This document shows, piece after piece, positions 52,506 to 60,787 of a DNA stretch of 64,000 bases (positions are counted from its first letter, which is position 1; the number at the start of each line of letters is the position of its first letter). A program made the translations under genes and the position numbers. The notes under the pieces are model-generated. The model was not told where the DNA came from and did not search any database. It saw nothing but the letters and a program-made list of their open reading frames with translations. Source of the stretch: Prado023 sp963697345 (GTDB lineage: Bacteria > Actinomycetota > Actinomycetes > S36-B12 > CAIYMF01); assembly GCA_963697345.1 (NCBI GenBank), contig CAVONS010000007.1:480614-544613 (forward strand), written 5' to 3'.

Positions 52506-53461
52506 CGCAGTGCTCCTTCGAGGGTCGCCGAGGTCTCGGCGAGGTGCTGGTGGGTGGGGGTGGCGGCGTGGTACTCGACCGCGCCGGCGGTGAGCTGGAG
52601 GTAGGCGTCCTCGAGCGAGGACTGCACAGAGGTGAGCTGGTGCAGGACGATCCCCGCGCCGGCCGCGATCTCCCCGATCTCCTCGCTCGTGCGACCGACG
52701 ACCTCGAGGACGCCAGACTCGGTGAGGGTCACGGTCGTGTCCGCTGCCCGGAGCAGCTGCGCCAGGGTGGATGCCTCGGGGCTGCGCACGCTCACCGCGC
52801 CGCGGGAGGCGCGGTCGATGATGTCCTGGATCGGGGCGTCGGCGATCACCTTGCCGCGCCCGAGCACGATGACGTGGTCGGCGGTCTGGGCCATCTCGCT
52901 CATGAGGTGCGAGGACAGGAAGACCGTCCGGCCCTCTGCGGCGAGCTGGCGGACCAGCGTGCGCACCCACAGCACGCCCTCCGGGTCCAATCCGTTGACC
53001 GGCTCGTCGAGCATGACGATCTGCGGGTCACCGAGCAGCGCGGTGGCGATACCCAGTCGCTGGCCCATCCCCAGGGAGAACCCACCGACCCGCTTGCGCG
53101 CCACCTTCTCCAGGCCGGCGAGGGCGATCACCTCGCGCACACGCGTCGTGCCGATCCCGTGGGTGGCTCCGAGGGCGAGCAGATGGTTGTAGGCGGAGCG
53201 TCCGGGATGAACGGACCCGGCCTCGAGAAGGGCGCCCACCTCGTGCAACGGGGCGCGGTGCTCGGAATAGTGGATGCCGCCGACGGTCACCCGCCCGGCA
53301 CTCGGGCGGTCAAGGCCCACGATCATCCGCATGGTGGTGGACTTGCCTGCGCCATTCGGGCCCAGGAACCCGGTCACCTGACCGGGGCGCACGGTGAACG
53401 TCACATCGTCGACGGCTGTCGTCGAGCCGTACCTCTTGGTGAGGTGCTCTACCTGGATCAT
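52502..53461 (-). CDS. ABC transporter ATP-binding protein
   Basis: 319 residues from ATG 53461, four bases after GGAGG. All nucleotide-binding motifs are present: Walker A GPNGAGKSTT (about 38-47), signature FSLGMGQRLGIA, Walker B IVMLDEPVNGLDPE and the switch histidine in LSSHLMSE. The C-terminal about 90 residues form the small regulatory domain seen in drug-export ATPases. It is first in the four-gene operon with the permease, kinase and regulator. Confidence 0.95.
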   Translation of the reverse strand: MIQVEHLTKRYGSTTAVDDVTFTVRPGQVTGFLGPNGAGKSTTMRMIVGLDRPSAGRVTVGGIHYSEHRAPLHEVGALLEAGSVHPGRSAYNHLLALGATHGIGTTRVREVIALAGLEKVARKRVGGFSLGMGQRLGIATALLGDPQIVMLDEPVNGLDPEGVLWVRTLVRQLAAEGRTVFLSSHLMSEMAQTADHVIVLGRGKVIADAPIQDIIDRASRGAVSVRSPEASTLAQLLRAADTTVTLTESGVLEVVGRTSEEIGEIAAGAGIVLHQLTSVQSSLEDAYLQLTAGAVEYHAATPTHQHLAETSATLEGALR

Positions 53462-53579
53462 CGGTCCTCCTCGTAGTGGGATAAGCACCGACGCTAGACA
53501 CGCGGGCCGTCCCCGAGGACCTCCGTGCGGATGATCATGGGCCACCGGCGTGTACGACCTAGGGAGGACCCGAAGACCC

Positions 53580-54575
53580 TCAGCCGCCGCCCGGCAGGCT
53601 CTGTGTCCCACCCACGACCAGCTCGACCGTGAGGTCGACGTCCTCGTACCCGGAGCTGTCCAGGGTCGTCCGCAATTCCTCGGTGGAGATGGTGGGAGGG
53701 GCTCCCAGCGCGGTCACGGTCAAGGTGCGCCCTGTCACCTCGTAGTCGATGACTCGCCAGTCATTCGATGCGGCCCACTCCGCAGCAATCGGGCCCACCT
53801 GGAACTTCAGCGTGTTCTCCCGGATCAGTTGCTGGGTCGAGAAGCCCAGGGGGATGGCGATCAGCGCCACGACCCCGACCACTGCAGTCAGCGTGACCCC
53901 GGAGAGGTCCCCGACGGGCCTGCCCATCTCCTTGGCCGTGTCTCGCACCTTGTAGAGCAGCAGGACCATCGTGGCGGTGAAGACGATCGCGGTGACGTTG
54001 GTGAGGAACAGCAGCGTGGCCCCCAGGGCCTGGTTGTAGAGACCCTCTTCGAAGGTCAACCCGATCACGGCCAGCGGCGGCACGAGCGAGATGGCGATCG
54101 CGACACCGGGCAGGGTGTCGGCGACGTCGGAACGGACAAGTGCGAATGCACCGACCAAGCCGGTGGCCAGTGCCGCGATGAGGTCGATGAGGCGGGGATG
54201 CACCCTCCCCGCGACCTGCGAGTTCCCCTCTGTCAGGACGTTGAGCGGATCCAGGAGTCCGACGCCGTACCCCAGGGCGATGACCAGGAGGGCTCCGCCC
54301 ACCACCACGAGCAGGGAACGACCCATCCGCCGCCGATCGGCAAGGACCAGGGCGAACGCCGTCCCGAGTATGGGCGTCATGAGCGGGGCCACGATCATGG
54401 CTCCGATCACCGTGGCGGTGCTGTCCGAGGCCACACCTGCGGTGGCGATCACGCCGGCAAGCGTCAGCAGGATCCAGAAGCGGGAGTACTTGGCCGAGGA
54501 GGTCGGGCCGTACGAGAGCAGGGTCTGGTTGGCCATCCGCTCGACGTCAGAGGGCTGGACGCTGAGTGCGGGCAT
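53580..54575 (-). CDS. DUF389 family membrane protein
   Basis: 331 residues from ATG 54575, behind GGAGGAACC. It is an integral membrane protein with about eight helices. The family signatures are SDSTATVIGAMIVAPLMTPI, the segment VADTLPGVAIAISLVPPLAV and the helix LFLTNVTAIVFTATMV. The last 90 residues are a soluble alpha/beta domain (WRVIDYEVTGRTLTVTALGA). The function of DUF389 is unknown; TIGR00341-type members share this layout. It is a separate unit from the ABC operon, whose first start codon lies 119 bases downstream of its stop. Confidence 0.88.
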   Translation of the reverse strand: MPALSVQPSDVERMANQTLLSYGPTSSAKYSRFWILLTLAGVIATAGVASDSTATVIGAMIVAPLMTPILGTAFALVLADRRRMGRSLLVVVGGALLVIALGYGVGLLDPLNVLTEGNSQVAGRVHPRLIDLIAALATGLVGAFALVRSDVADTLPGVAIAISLVPPLAVIGLTFEEGLYNQALGATLLFLTNVTAIVFTATMVLLLYKVRDTAKEMGRPVGDLSGVTLTAVVGVVALIAIPLGFSTQQLIRENTLKFQVGPIAAEWAASNDWRVIDYEVTGRTLTVTALGAPPTISTEELRTTLDSSGYEDVDLTVELVVGGTQSLPGGG

Positions 54576-54682
54576 GGTTCCTCCACGGTGTTCGGCCGCC
54601 GCGGCGGTGGGCAGCGCCTCATCATGGCGCGGGTTGCCCGGCGAGCCCGCCCTGAACACGGGCGAACCTGCCCGTCAGGACG

Positions 54683-55051
54683 TCAATGCCCGAGCGCCGC
54701 AGCCAGGCCTTCGGGGTCAGCGACGCTGACCCACAGCGCGCAGTGGTTGCGCAGGCCGATCACCGTGGGCACCGGCTCGACGAAGGCGATCCACAGCCCA
54801 CGGTGGTGGTTGGTGCCGAACGTGATCGAGTCGTCACTGAAGCTCAGGCGCAGTCCCACGGCCGTGTACCAACGATGGGGCCCCGTGATCTCTGTGTGGT
54901 CGACGTTCTCGATCGGCGTCTCGACCGACACCCGCCCGAACGTGGCGCGGAGCGTCCCATCGTCCACCTGCACCCCGTCGGTGTCCTTGACCCGCAGGAC
55001 CGCGAACAGGGGCGCCCAGCGCTGGTCGAGGGCGTACGCGAAGAAGGCCAC
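54683..55051 (-). CDS. Conserved-looking soluble protein, unknown
   Basis: 122 residues from GTG 55051. It is rich in beta strands (LFAVLRVKDTDGVQVDDGTL, ATFGRVSVETPIENVDHTEI, RWYTAVGLRLSFSDDSITFG) and resembles a single PH-like barrel of the kind found in small actinobacterial proteins. There is no signal peptide or catalytic motif. No ribosome site precedes the GTG; a CACACT hexamer ends seven bases upstream, so the message may be leaderless. Coding composition is good. It stands alone between DUF389 and the long hairpin downstream of katG. Confidence 0.65.
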   Translation of the reverse strand: MAFFAYALDQRWAPLFAVLRVKDTDGVQVDDGTLRATFGRVSVETPIENVDHTEITGPHRWYTAVGLRLSFSDDSITFGTNHHRGLWIAFVEPVPTVIGLRNHCALWVSVADPEGLAAALGH

Positions 55052-55105
55052 GACGCCCAGTGTGCCAGCGCGGGCGGCCCCCGCCCCGCCCCCTTCACCC
55101 TTAGC

Positions 55106-55163
55106 GCTTCATTCGCGGCCCCGTGCTTCCGTCCGAACGGAAGCACGAGGCCGCGAGTGGAGC
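55106..55163. terminator. Long inverted repeat downstream of katG
   Basis: Arms 55106-55132 and 55137-55163 pair over 27 bases with one mismatch and two G-U pairs around the loop CCGA. The inner part, CGTGCTTCCGT and ACGGAAGCACG, is perfect. It lies 28 bases beyond the katG stop and is long enough to end transcription from either side, or to be a small mobile or regulatory element. Confidence 0.7.
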
Positions 55164-55191
55164 ACGAACGCCGGCAGGCCTGCGCTGGGGA

Positions 55192-57399
55192 TCAGGCCAG
55201 GTCGAACCGGTCTAGGTTCATGACCTTGTCCCAGGCGGCGACGAAGTCGCGCACGAACTTCTCGCGCGCGTCCTGGCTGGCGTAGACCTCGGCCAGGGCT
55301 CGCAGCTGTGAGTTCGACCCGAACAGGAGGTCGACACGGCTGCCGGTCCACCGGACGTCACCGGTGAGGCGATCCCGACCCTCGAACGTCTCCTCCGTGT
55401 CCGACGTCGGTGCCCACGTTGTGGCCACGTCGAGCACGTTGACGAAGAAGTCGTTCGTCAACGATCCCGGCGCACTCGTGAGCACTCCGAGGTCGGAGCC
55501 GTCGAAGTTGGCGTTCAGGACCCGCAGGCCGCCGACGAGCGCGGTCATCTCCGGGGCGCTGAGGGTGAGCAGCTTCGCACGCTCGACCAGCAGGGCCTCG
55601 GCAGGCAGGCTGTTCCCCTTGCCCAGGTAGTTGCGGAATCCGTCGGCCGTCGGCTCGAGCACGGCGAAGGCCTCCACGTCGGTCTGCTCCTGGGAGGCGT
55701 CGGTCCGCCCCGGTGCGAAGGGGACCTCGACCTCGAAGCCCGCATCCCTGGCCGCCTTCTCCACGGCGGCACACCCGCCGAGCACGATGAGATCGGCCAA
55801 GGAGACCTGCGCGCCTCCCTTCGCGTTGAAGTCAGCCTGCACGGCTTCGAGACCCCGGAGCACCGGCGCCAGCGCCGCGGGGTTGTTGACCGCCCAGTCG
55901 TTCTGCGGGGCAAGGCGGATGCGTGCCCCATTGGCGCCACCGCGCTTGTCCGTGCCGCGGAAGGTGGCCGCCGATGCCCAGGCGGTCGAGACCAGCTCGG
56001 AGACCGACAGCCCGGAGGCGAGGATGGCGTCCTTGAGCCCGGCGACATCCGAGTCGCTGACCGCCTGGCCCGTCGCCGCGGGAACGGGATCCTGCCAGAG
56101 CTGCGGCTCGGCCGGGACCTCTGGACCCAGGTAGCGCGAGATCGGCCCCATGTCACGGTGCGTCAGCTTGAACCACGCCTTGGCGAAGGCATCGGCGAAC
56201 TCCTGCGGGTTCTCCAGGAAGCGACGTGAGATGGGCTCGTAGATCGGGTCCATCCGCAGGGCGAGGTCGGTGGTCAGCATCACCGGGGCATGGGTCTTCG
56301 ACGAGTCGTGCGCGTCGGGCACCGTTGTCCGGGCGGCGGGATCGGTCGGCACCCACTGGTAGGCGCCGGCCGGGCTCTTGGTCAGGTCCCAGTCGTAGGC
56401 GAAGAGCGTCTCGAAGTAGCTGTTGTCCCACGTGATCGGGGTGGGCGTCCAAGCCCCCTCGAGGCCGCTGGTGATGGTGTCGCCGCCCTTGCCCGTACCG
56501 TAGCTACTGGTCCAGCCCAGGCCCATCTCCTGCAGGGGTGCGGCCTCCGGCTCCGGGCCGACGTTGGCAGCATCGCCAGCGCCGTGGGTCTTGCCGAACG
56601 TGTGCCCACCGGCGATCAGGGCCACGGTCTCCTCGTCGTTCATGGCCATCCTGCGGAACGTCTCGCGGATGTCACGGGCGGCTGCCAGCGCGCTCGGCTG
56701 GCCGTTGGGTCCCTCCGGGTTCACATAGATCAGGCCCATCTGGACAGCGGCCAGCGGGTTGGCCAACTCGCGGTCGCCGCTGTAGCGCTCGTCCTCGAGC
56801 CAGGTGGCCTCGTTGCCCCAGTTGACCTGCTCGGGCTCCCAGATGTCGGCCCGGCCCCCGGCGAAGCCGAAGGTCTCGAAGCCCATGGACTCCAGCGCGC
56901 AGTTGCCGGCGAGCACGAAGAGATCGGCCCACGAGATCTTGCGGCCGTACTTCTGCTTGACCGGCCAGAGGAGCCTGCGTGCCTTGTCGAGGTTGGCGTT
57001 GTCCGGCCAGCTGTTCAGCGGCGCGAAGCGCTGCTCGCCGTCCCCTGCGCCGCCGCGGCCGTCGCTGATCCGGTAGGTGCCCGCGCTGTGCCACGTCATC
57101 CGGATGAACAGCGGGCCGTAGTGACCGTAGTCCGCCGGCCACCATTCCTGGGAGGTCGTCATCAGGGCCTTGATGTCGTCCTTCACCGCGTGGAGATCGA
57201 GGGTCTGGAACTCCTCGGCATAGTCGAACTCGGCGCCCATGGGGTCGGCCGCAGGCGGGTTCTGGTGCAGGACGCTGAGGTCCAGCTGGTTGGGCCACCA
57301 GTCGCGGTTCGTCATCCCTGACGCTCCGTGGGCCACCGGGCACTTGCTCTCGTTCTCCACTGTGTTCTCTCCTTCGGATTCTGCTGGGTTGTCAGTCAC
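55192..57399 (-). CDS. katG: Catalase-peroxidase (KatG)
   Basis: 735 residues from GTG 57399 (GGAGGAATACC upstream). It is the bifunctional haem enzyme that removes hydrogen peroxide. The distal site R-x2-W-H (FIRMTWHSAGTYR), the proximal histidine region VALIAGGHTFGKTHGAG, and the cross-linked triad residues (Trp in WHS, Tyr in GLIYVNPEGP, Met in RMAMNDEET) are all seen. The C-terminal half is the usual duplicated, haem-less domain (LRGLEAVQADFNAKGGAQVS, IVLGGCAAVEKA). Length and motifs are normal. It is 25 bases downstream of furA and should be repressed by it. Confidence 0.98.
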   Translation of the reverse strand: MTDNPAESEGENTVENESKCPVAHGASGMTNRDWWPNQLDLSVLHQNPPAADPMGAEFDYAEEFQTLDLHAVKDDIKALMTTSQEWWPADYGHYGPLFIRMTWHSAGTYRISDGRGGAGDGEQRFAPLNSWPDNANLDKARRLLWPVKQKYGRKISWADLFVLAGNCALESMGFETFGFAGGRADIWEPEQVNWGNEATWLEDERYSGDRELANPLAAVQMGLIYVNPEGPNGQPSALAAARDIRETFRRMAMNDEETVALIAGGHTFGKTHGAGDAANVGPEPEAAPLQEMGLGWTSSYGTGKGGDTITSGLEGAWTPTPITWDNSYFETLFAYDWDLTKSPAGAYQWVPTDPAARTTVPDAHDSSKTHAPVMLTTDLALRMDPIYEPISRRFLENPQEFADAFAKAWFKLTHRDMGPISRYLGPEVPAEPQLWQDPVPAATGQAVSDSDVAGLKDAILASGLSVSELVSTAWASAATFRGTDKRGGANGARIRLAPQNDWAVNNPAALAPVLRGLEAVQADFNAKGGAQVSLADLIVLGGCAAVEKAARDAGFEVEVPFAPGRTDASQEQTDVEAFAVLEPTADGFRNYLGKGNSLPAEALLVERAKLLTLSAPEMTALVGGLRVLNANFDGSDLGVLTSAPGSLTNDFFVNVLDVATTWAPTSDTEETFEGRDRLTGDVRWTGSRVDLLFGSNSQLRALAEVYASQDAREKFVRDFVAAWDKVMNLDRFDLA

Positions 57400-57424
57400 G
57401 GTATTCCTCCGGGACTCGGGTGGG

Positions 57425-57871
57425 TCAGGTGGGCGGGGATGACGGGCTGTCCCCGGTGGTGCACTCAGGGCATATGCCCCAGTAGGTGACCTCGGCCTCG
57501 TCGATCGTGAAGCCTTGGTCGTTGGACGCGGTCAGGCAGGGTCGGTGACCCACGGCGCACTCGACGTCGGCGATGGCACCACAGGATCGGCACACGACGT
57601 GGTGGTGGTTGTCCGTGACCCGTGACTCATAGCGGGCAACGGAGCCAGCCGGTTGGATGCGCCGCACGAGGCCGGCGTTGGCAAGCGCGCGGAGCACGTC
57701 GTAGACGGCCTGCGTGGACACCTCTCCGATGTCATCACGCACGGCCGCGATGAGGGAGTCCGTGTCGGCGTGCGGATGGTCACGCACCGCTGTGAGGACG
57801 GCGACCCGGGGGCGCGTCACGCGCAGGGACGCGGCCCGCAACGAGTCGACGGCATCCGAGGTCGGTGGCAC
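57425..57871 (-). CDS. furA: FurA-type peroxide/iron-responsive repressor
   Basis: From GTG 57871 the protein has 148 residues (VPPTSDAVDSLRAASLRVTR). The winged helix has RPRVAVLTAVRDHPHADTDS and VSTQAVYDVLRALANAGLV. The metal sites are HHH in TDNHHHVVCRSCG, with two CxxC pairs (CRSC and CPEC) that bind structural zinc. The order furA-katG is the usual actinobacterial one, where FurA represses both until peroxide oxidises it. A promoter immediately upstream predicts a transcript starting at the GTG. Upstream in-frame codons back to 57994 lie ahead of that promoter and are not used. Confidence 0.93.
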   Translation of the reverse strand: MPPTSDAVDSLRAASLRVTRPRVAVLTAVRDHPHADTDSLIAAVRDDIGEVSTQAVYDVLRALANAGLVRRIQPAGSVARYESRVTDNHHHVVCRSCGAIADVECAVGHRPCLTASNDQGFTIDEAEVTYWGICPECTTGDSPSSPPT

Positions 57872-57877
57872 CCTCCG

Positions 57878-57906
57878 ATACTGGACCCGTTTCTGGAATG
57901 AGTCAA
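57878..57906 (-). promoter_or_regulatory. furA promoter, probable leaderless transcript
   Basis: On the reverse strand TTGACT (plus 57901-57906), a 17-base spacer and CAGTAT (57878-57883), then six bases to the GTG at 57871. Leaderless furA transcripts are known from mycobacteria. The AGGG just before the GTG is too close to be a ribosome site. Confidence 0.65.
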
Positions 57907-58007
57907 GAAAAGGGTCCGATCCACTCCTGGACCGTGGCGAGCACCGACCGTCGGGCGCTGCGGGCCCGTGCTCCCCGTTGAACAGGTGGAGCACGGACGG
58001 TTGTGGC

Positions 58008-58013
58008 TACTGT
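58008..58013 (+). promoter_or_regulatory. -10 hexamer of a probable leaderless promoter (decarboxylase gene)
   Basis: TACTGT followed by six bases and the ATG at 58020. No ribosome site is visible. Confidence 0.5.
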
Positions 58014-58019
58014 CGATCC

Positions 58020-60749
58020 ATGGTCTACAGCGCTGTCGACGCCCCGGATCCCCGGTTCCTGCACAACGCTGCGAACCTGAGCCAGTCCCGACGAGACGCC
58101 TGGAACAGACTCGCGGAGATCGCGGGTCGGATCGCGGAAGGAGAACCCTCCCGAACCGCCGAGCTGGAGCAGGAGCTCGCCGGGGCCTTCGCCTTCCTGC
58201 GGGGGGTCGAGGGATTCTGGGTGTTCCCCGGCCTGGCTGCCCTTGACCGCGTCGAGGACCTGGCCCGGGTCGGTCACATGGAGGAGCTGTCCAACCAGGT
58301 GCATGCCCTGGCGTGGCAGCTGGGGCGGCACGGCGACGCGGGCAGCGTCCTGTCGGGGGCCGATCCTGACGTGGGATCCGACGGGGCTGCCTCGCACTCG
58401 CACTACTTCACCGTGCTTGTCGTCTCGGACGTGGACGCCAGCGTCTGGCAGTCCACGGTCACCGAGCTGCACTCGTTCCGGCGCGCTGAGGATCCGCTGG
58501 TCTACGAGCTGACGACGGTCCGCGCATTCGACGCGGCCCTGGTGAGCGTGCTGCTGAACCACGAGATCCAGGCAGTCGTCATGCGACCGGACATCCCAGT
58601 GCGGTCCGGCGCCGCGTTCGGCCTGTTCGACGAGCTGCTCGATGAGTACGACGAGGAGTTCGGCCTCACGGCCGCCCCGGAGCGTGTCCGCGCGCGAGCA
58701 TTGGCCGCCACCATCCGGCGTGTGCGCCCACAGCTGGACCTGTACCTGTTGACCGACGAGGCGCTGCCCGACGCCCAGGACCCCACGGTCATGGCCTTCG
58801 ACCGTGCCTTCCACCGGTACGAGTCACGCAGTGAGTTGCACATGACCCTGCTCGATGGTGTGCGCAGGCGCGCAACCACACCGTTCTTCGACGCCCTCAA
58901 GAGCTACGCCGACAAGCCGGTCGGCAACTTCCACGCCCTGCCGATCGCGCGGGGGAACTCGGTGTTCAACTCCCCGTGGATGAAGGACATGGTCACGTTC
59001 TACGGGCGCAACATCTTCCTGGCCGAGACCTCCACGACCTCCGGTGGCCTGGACTCGCTGCTTGCCCCCACGGGCTCGCTGAAGGAGGCCCAGGTGAAGG
59101 CCGCCCGCACGTTCGGGTCCGACCACACCTACTTCGTGACCAACGGGACCTCCACCTCCAACAAGATCGTCGTCCAGGCGCTGACCAAGCCCGGCGATGT
59201 CGTGCTCATCGATCGCAACTGCCACAAGTCACATCACTACGGCCTGATCCTCGGCGGGGCCCATCCGGTCTACCTCGACGCCTACAAGCTGCCTGAGTTC
59301 GCGATGTACGGCGCAGTCCCACTGCGCACCATCAAGAGGACGCTGCTCGAGCTGAAGGCTGCCGGTCGTCTCGATGCGGTGCGCATGCTGCTGCTCACCA
59401 ACTGCACCTTCGACGGGATCACCTACGACCCCTACCGGGTGATGCAGGAGGTGCTGGCCATCAAGCCCGACATGGTCTTCCTCTGGGATGAGGCGTGGTT
59501 CGCCTTCGCCGGGTCGGGTGTGTTCTCCCGGCGGCGGACCGCGATGGTTGCGGCCAAGGAGCTCCAGGACGACCTGCACAGTGCCGCCTACCGCACGGTC
59601 CACGACCAGTACGTGGCGGATCGGGCCGGGCTCGACCCGGAGGATGATGCGACGTGGCTCGACCACCAGCTGCTGCCCGACCCGGACCGGGCGCGCGTCC
59701 GGGTCTATGCCACGCACTCCACCCACAAGTCCCTGTCCGCGCTGCGACAGGCGTCGATGATCCACGTCCGCGACGAGGACTTCGCCCGGGACGCGGAGGC
59801 AGAGTTCCACGAGGCCTACCTCACGCATACGAGCACCTCACCCAACTACCAGATCCTGGCCTCCCTGGATCTCGCGCGGCGACAGGTCGACCTCGAGGGC
59901 TACGGATTGGTGGAGCGTGCCAACGAGGTGGCGATCCTGCTCAGGCGCACGGTGGCCACCGACCCGCTGCTGAGCAAGTACTTCTTCGTCCTCGACCCCG
60001 CAGACCTCATCCCGGCCGAGTACCGCCCCTCGGGACTGTCCCGGGTCTCCAGCCCGGACTTCGGCGGCGCCCGCAGCCTGCGCCTGCTCCGCGAGGCCTT
60101 CAACGCTGACGAGTTCGTCCTCGAACCGACACGAGCCACGCTGTACATCGCGGCGACGGGGATGAACGGTGACACGTTCAAGAACTCGGTCCTCATGGAC
60201 AAGTTCGGCCTGCAGGTGAACAAGACCTCGATCAACAGCGTGCTGTTCATCGTCACGATCGGGGCGACGTGGGGTGCCCTGACCTACCTGCTCGAGGCTC
60301 TGACCACGATTGCAGGCGACCTCGAGAAGCAGCAGGCAGAGGCCAGCGCCCCGCAGCTGCGGGTCCTCGAACGCAAGGTGTCGGCCCTGTCGACCGCCCT
60401 GCCGCCGCTGCCTGACTTCAGCCGCTTCCACGACCGGTTCAGGCCGTTCCCGGACAGCCCCGAGGGCGACATGCGCGCAGCCTTCTTCCACGCGTACAAC
60501 CCGCAGAACATCGACTACGTGACTCTGGCTGAGGCGCGCGAGCAGGTCGGCGCCGGTCGCGAACTGGTGTCCACGACGCTGGTCGTTCCCTACCCGCCGG
60601 GGTTCCCGGTGCTGGTCCCGGGCCAGGTGGTCAGCGACGAGATCCTGGACTTCATGGAGCACCTGGACGTCAACGAGATCCACGGCTATGACCCGGACCT
60701 CGGGCTCTCGGTGTTCGCGGACTCTGCGTTGGTGGACCCCTCGACCTGA
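58020..60749 (+). CDS. Large Orn/Lys/Arg decarboxylase (PLP, fold type I)
   Basis: 909 residues from ATG 58020. The N-terminal about 250 residues include a receiver-like wing domain (SHYFTVLVVSDVDASVWQST). The PLP core has TNGTSTSNKIVVQALTKPGD, DRNCHKSHHYGLI, VFLWDEAWFAFAGSG and the Schiff-base lysine K570 in THSTHKSLSALRQAS. The C-terminal domain is complete (VPYPPGFPVLVPGQ). This is the long bacterial biodegradative/biosynthetic arginine-lysine-ornithine class that makes polyamines or consumes acid. Which amino acid is used cannot be read safely. It is divergent from furA with about 150 bases between starts, and the next gene has its own promoter. Confidence 0.92.
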   Translation: MVYSAVDAPDPRFLHNAANLSQSRRDAWNRLAEIAGRIAEGEPSRTAELEQELAGAFAFLRGVEGFWVFPGLAALDRVEDLARVGHMEELSNQVHALAWQLGRHGDAGSVLSGADPDVGSDGAASHSHYFTVLVVSDVDASVWQSTVTELHSFRRAEDPLVYELTTVRAFDAALVSVLLNHEIQAVVMRPDIPVRSGAAFGLFDELLDEYDEEFGLTAAPERVRARALAATIRRVRPQLDLYLLTDEALPDAQDPTVMAFDRAFHRYESRSELHMTLLDGVRRRATTPFFDALKSYADKPVGNFHALPIARGNSVFNSPWMKDMVTFYGRNIFLAETSTTSGGLDSLLAPTGSLKEAQVKAARTFGSDHTYFVTNGTSTSNKIVVQALTKPGDVVLIDRNCHKSHHYGLILGGAHPVYLDAYKLPEFAMYGAVPLRTIKRTLLELKAAGRLDAVRMLLLTNCTFDGITYDPYRVMQEVLAIKPDMVFLWDEAWFAFAGSGVFSRRRTAMVAAKELQDDLHSAAYRTVHDQYVADRAGLDPEDDATWLDHQLLPDPDRARVRVYATHSTHKSLSALRQASMIHVRDEDFARDAEAEFHEAYLTHTSTSPNYQILASLDLARRQVDLEGYGLVERANEVAILLRRTVATDPLLSKYFFVLDPADLIPAEYRPSGLSRVSSPDFGGARSLRLLREAFNADEFVLEPTRATLYIAATGMNGDTFKNSVLMDKFGLQVNKTSINSVLFIVTIGATWGALTYLLEALTTIAGDLEKQQAEASAPQLRVLERKVSALSTALPPLPDFSRFHDRFRPFPDSPEGDMRAAFFHAYNPQNIDYVTLAEAREQVGAGRELVSTTLVVPYPPGFPVLVPGQVVSDEILDFMEHLDVNEIHGYDPDLGLSVFADSALVDPST

Positions 60750-60775
60750 CCGGAGCGGCGCCGACCGGCGTCGGA

Positions 60776-60781
60776 TACTGT
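60776..60781 (+). promoter_or_regulatory. -10 hexamer of a probable leaderless promoter (Gfo/Idh pair)
   Basis: TACTGT followed by six bases and the GTG at 60788, the same layout as the decarboxylase gene. Confidence 0.5.
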
Positions 60782-60787
60782 CGCAGC

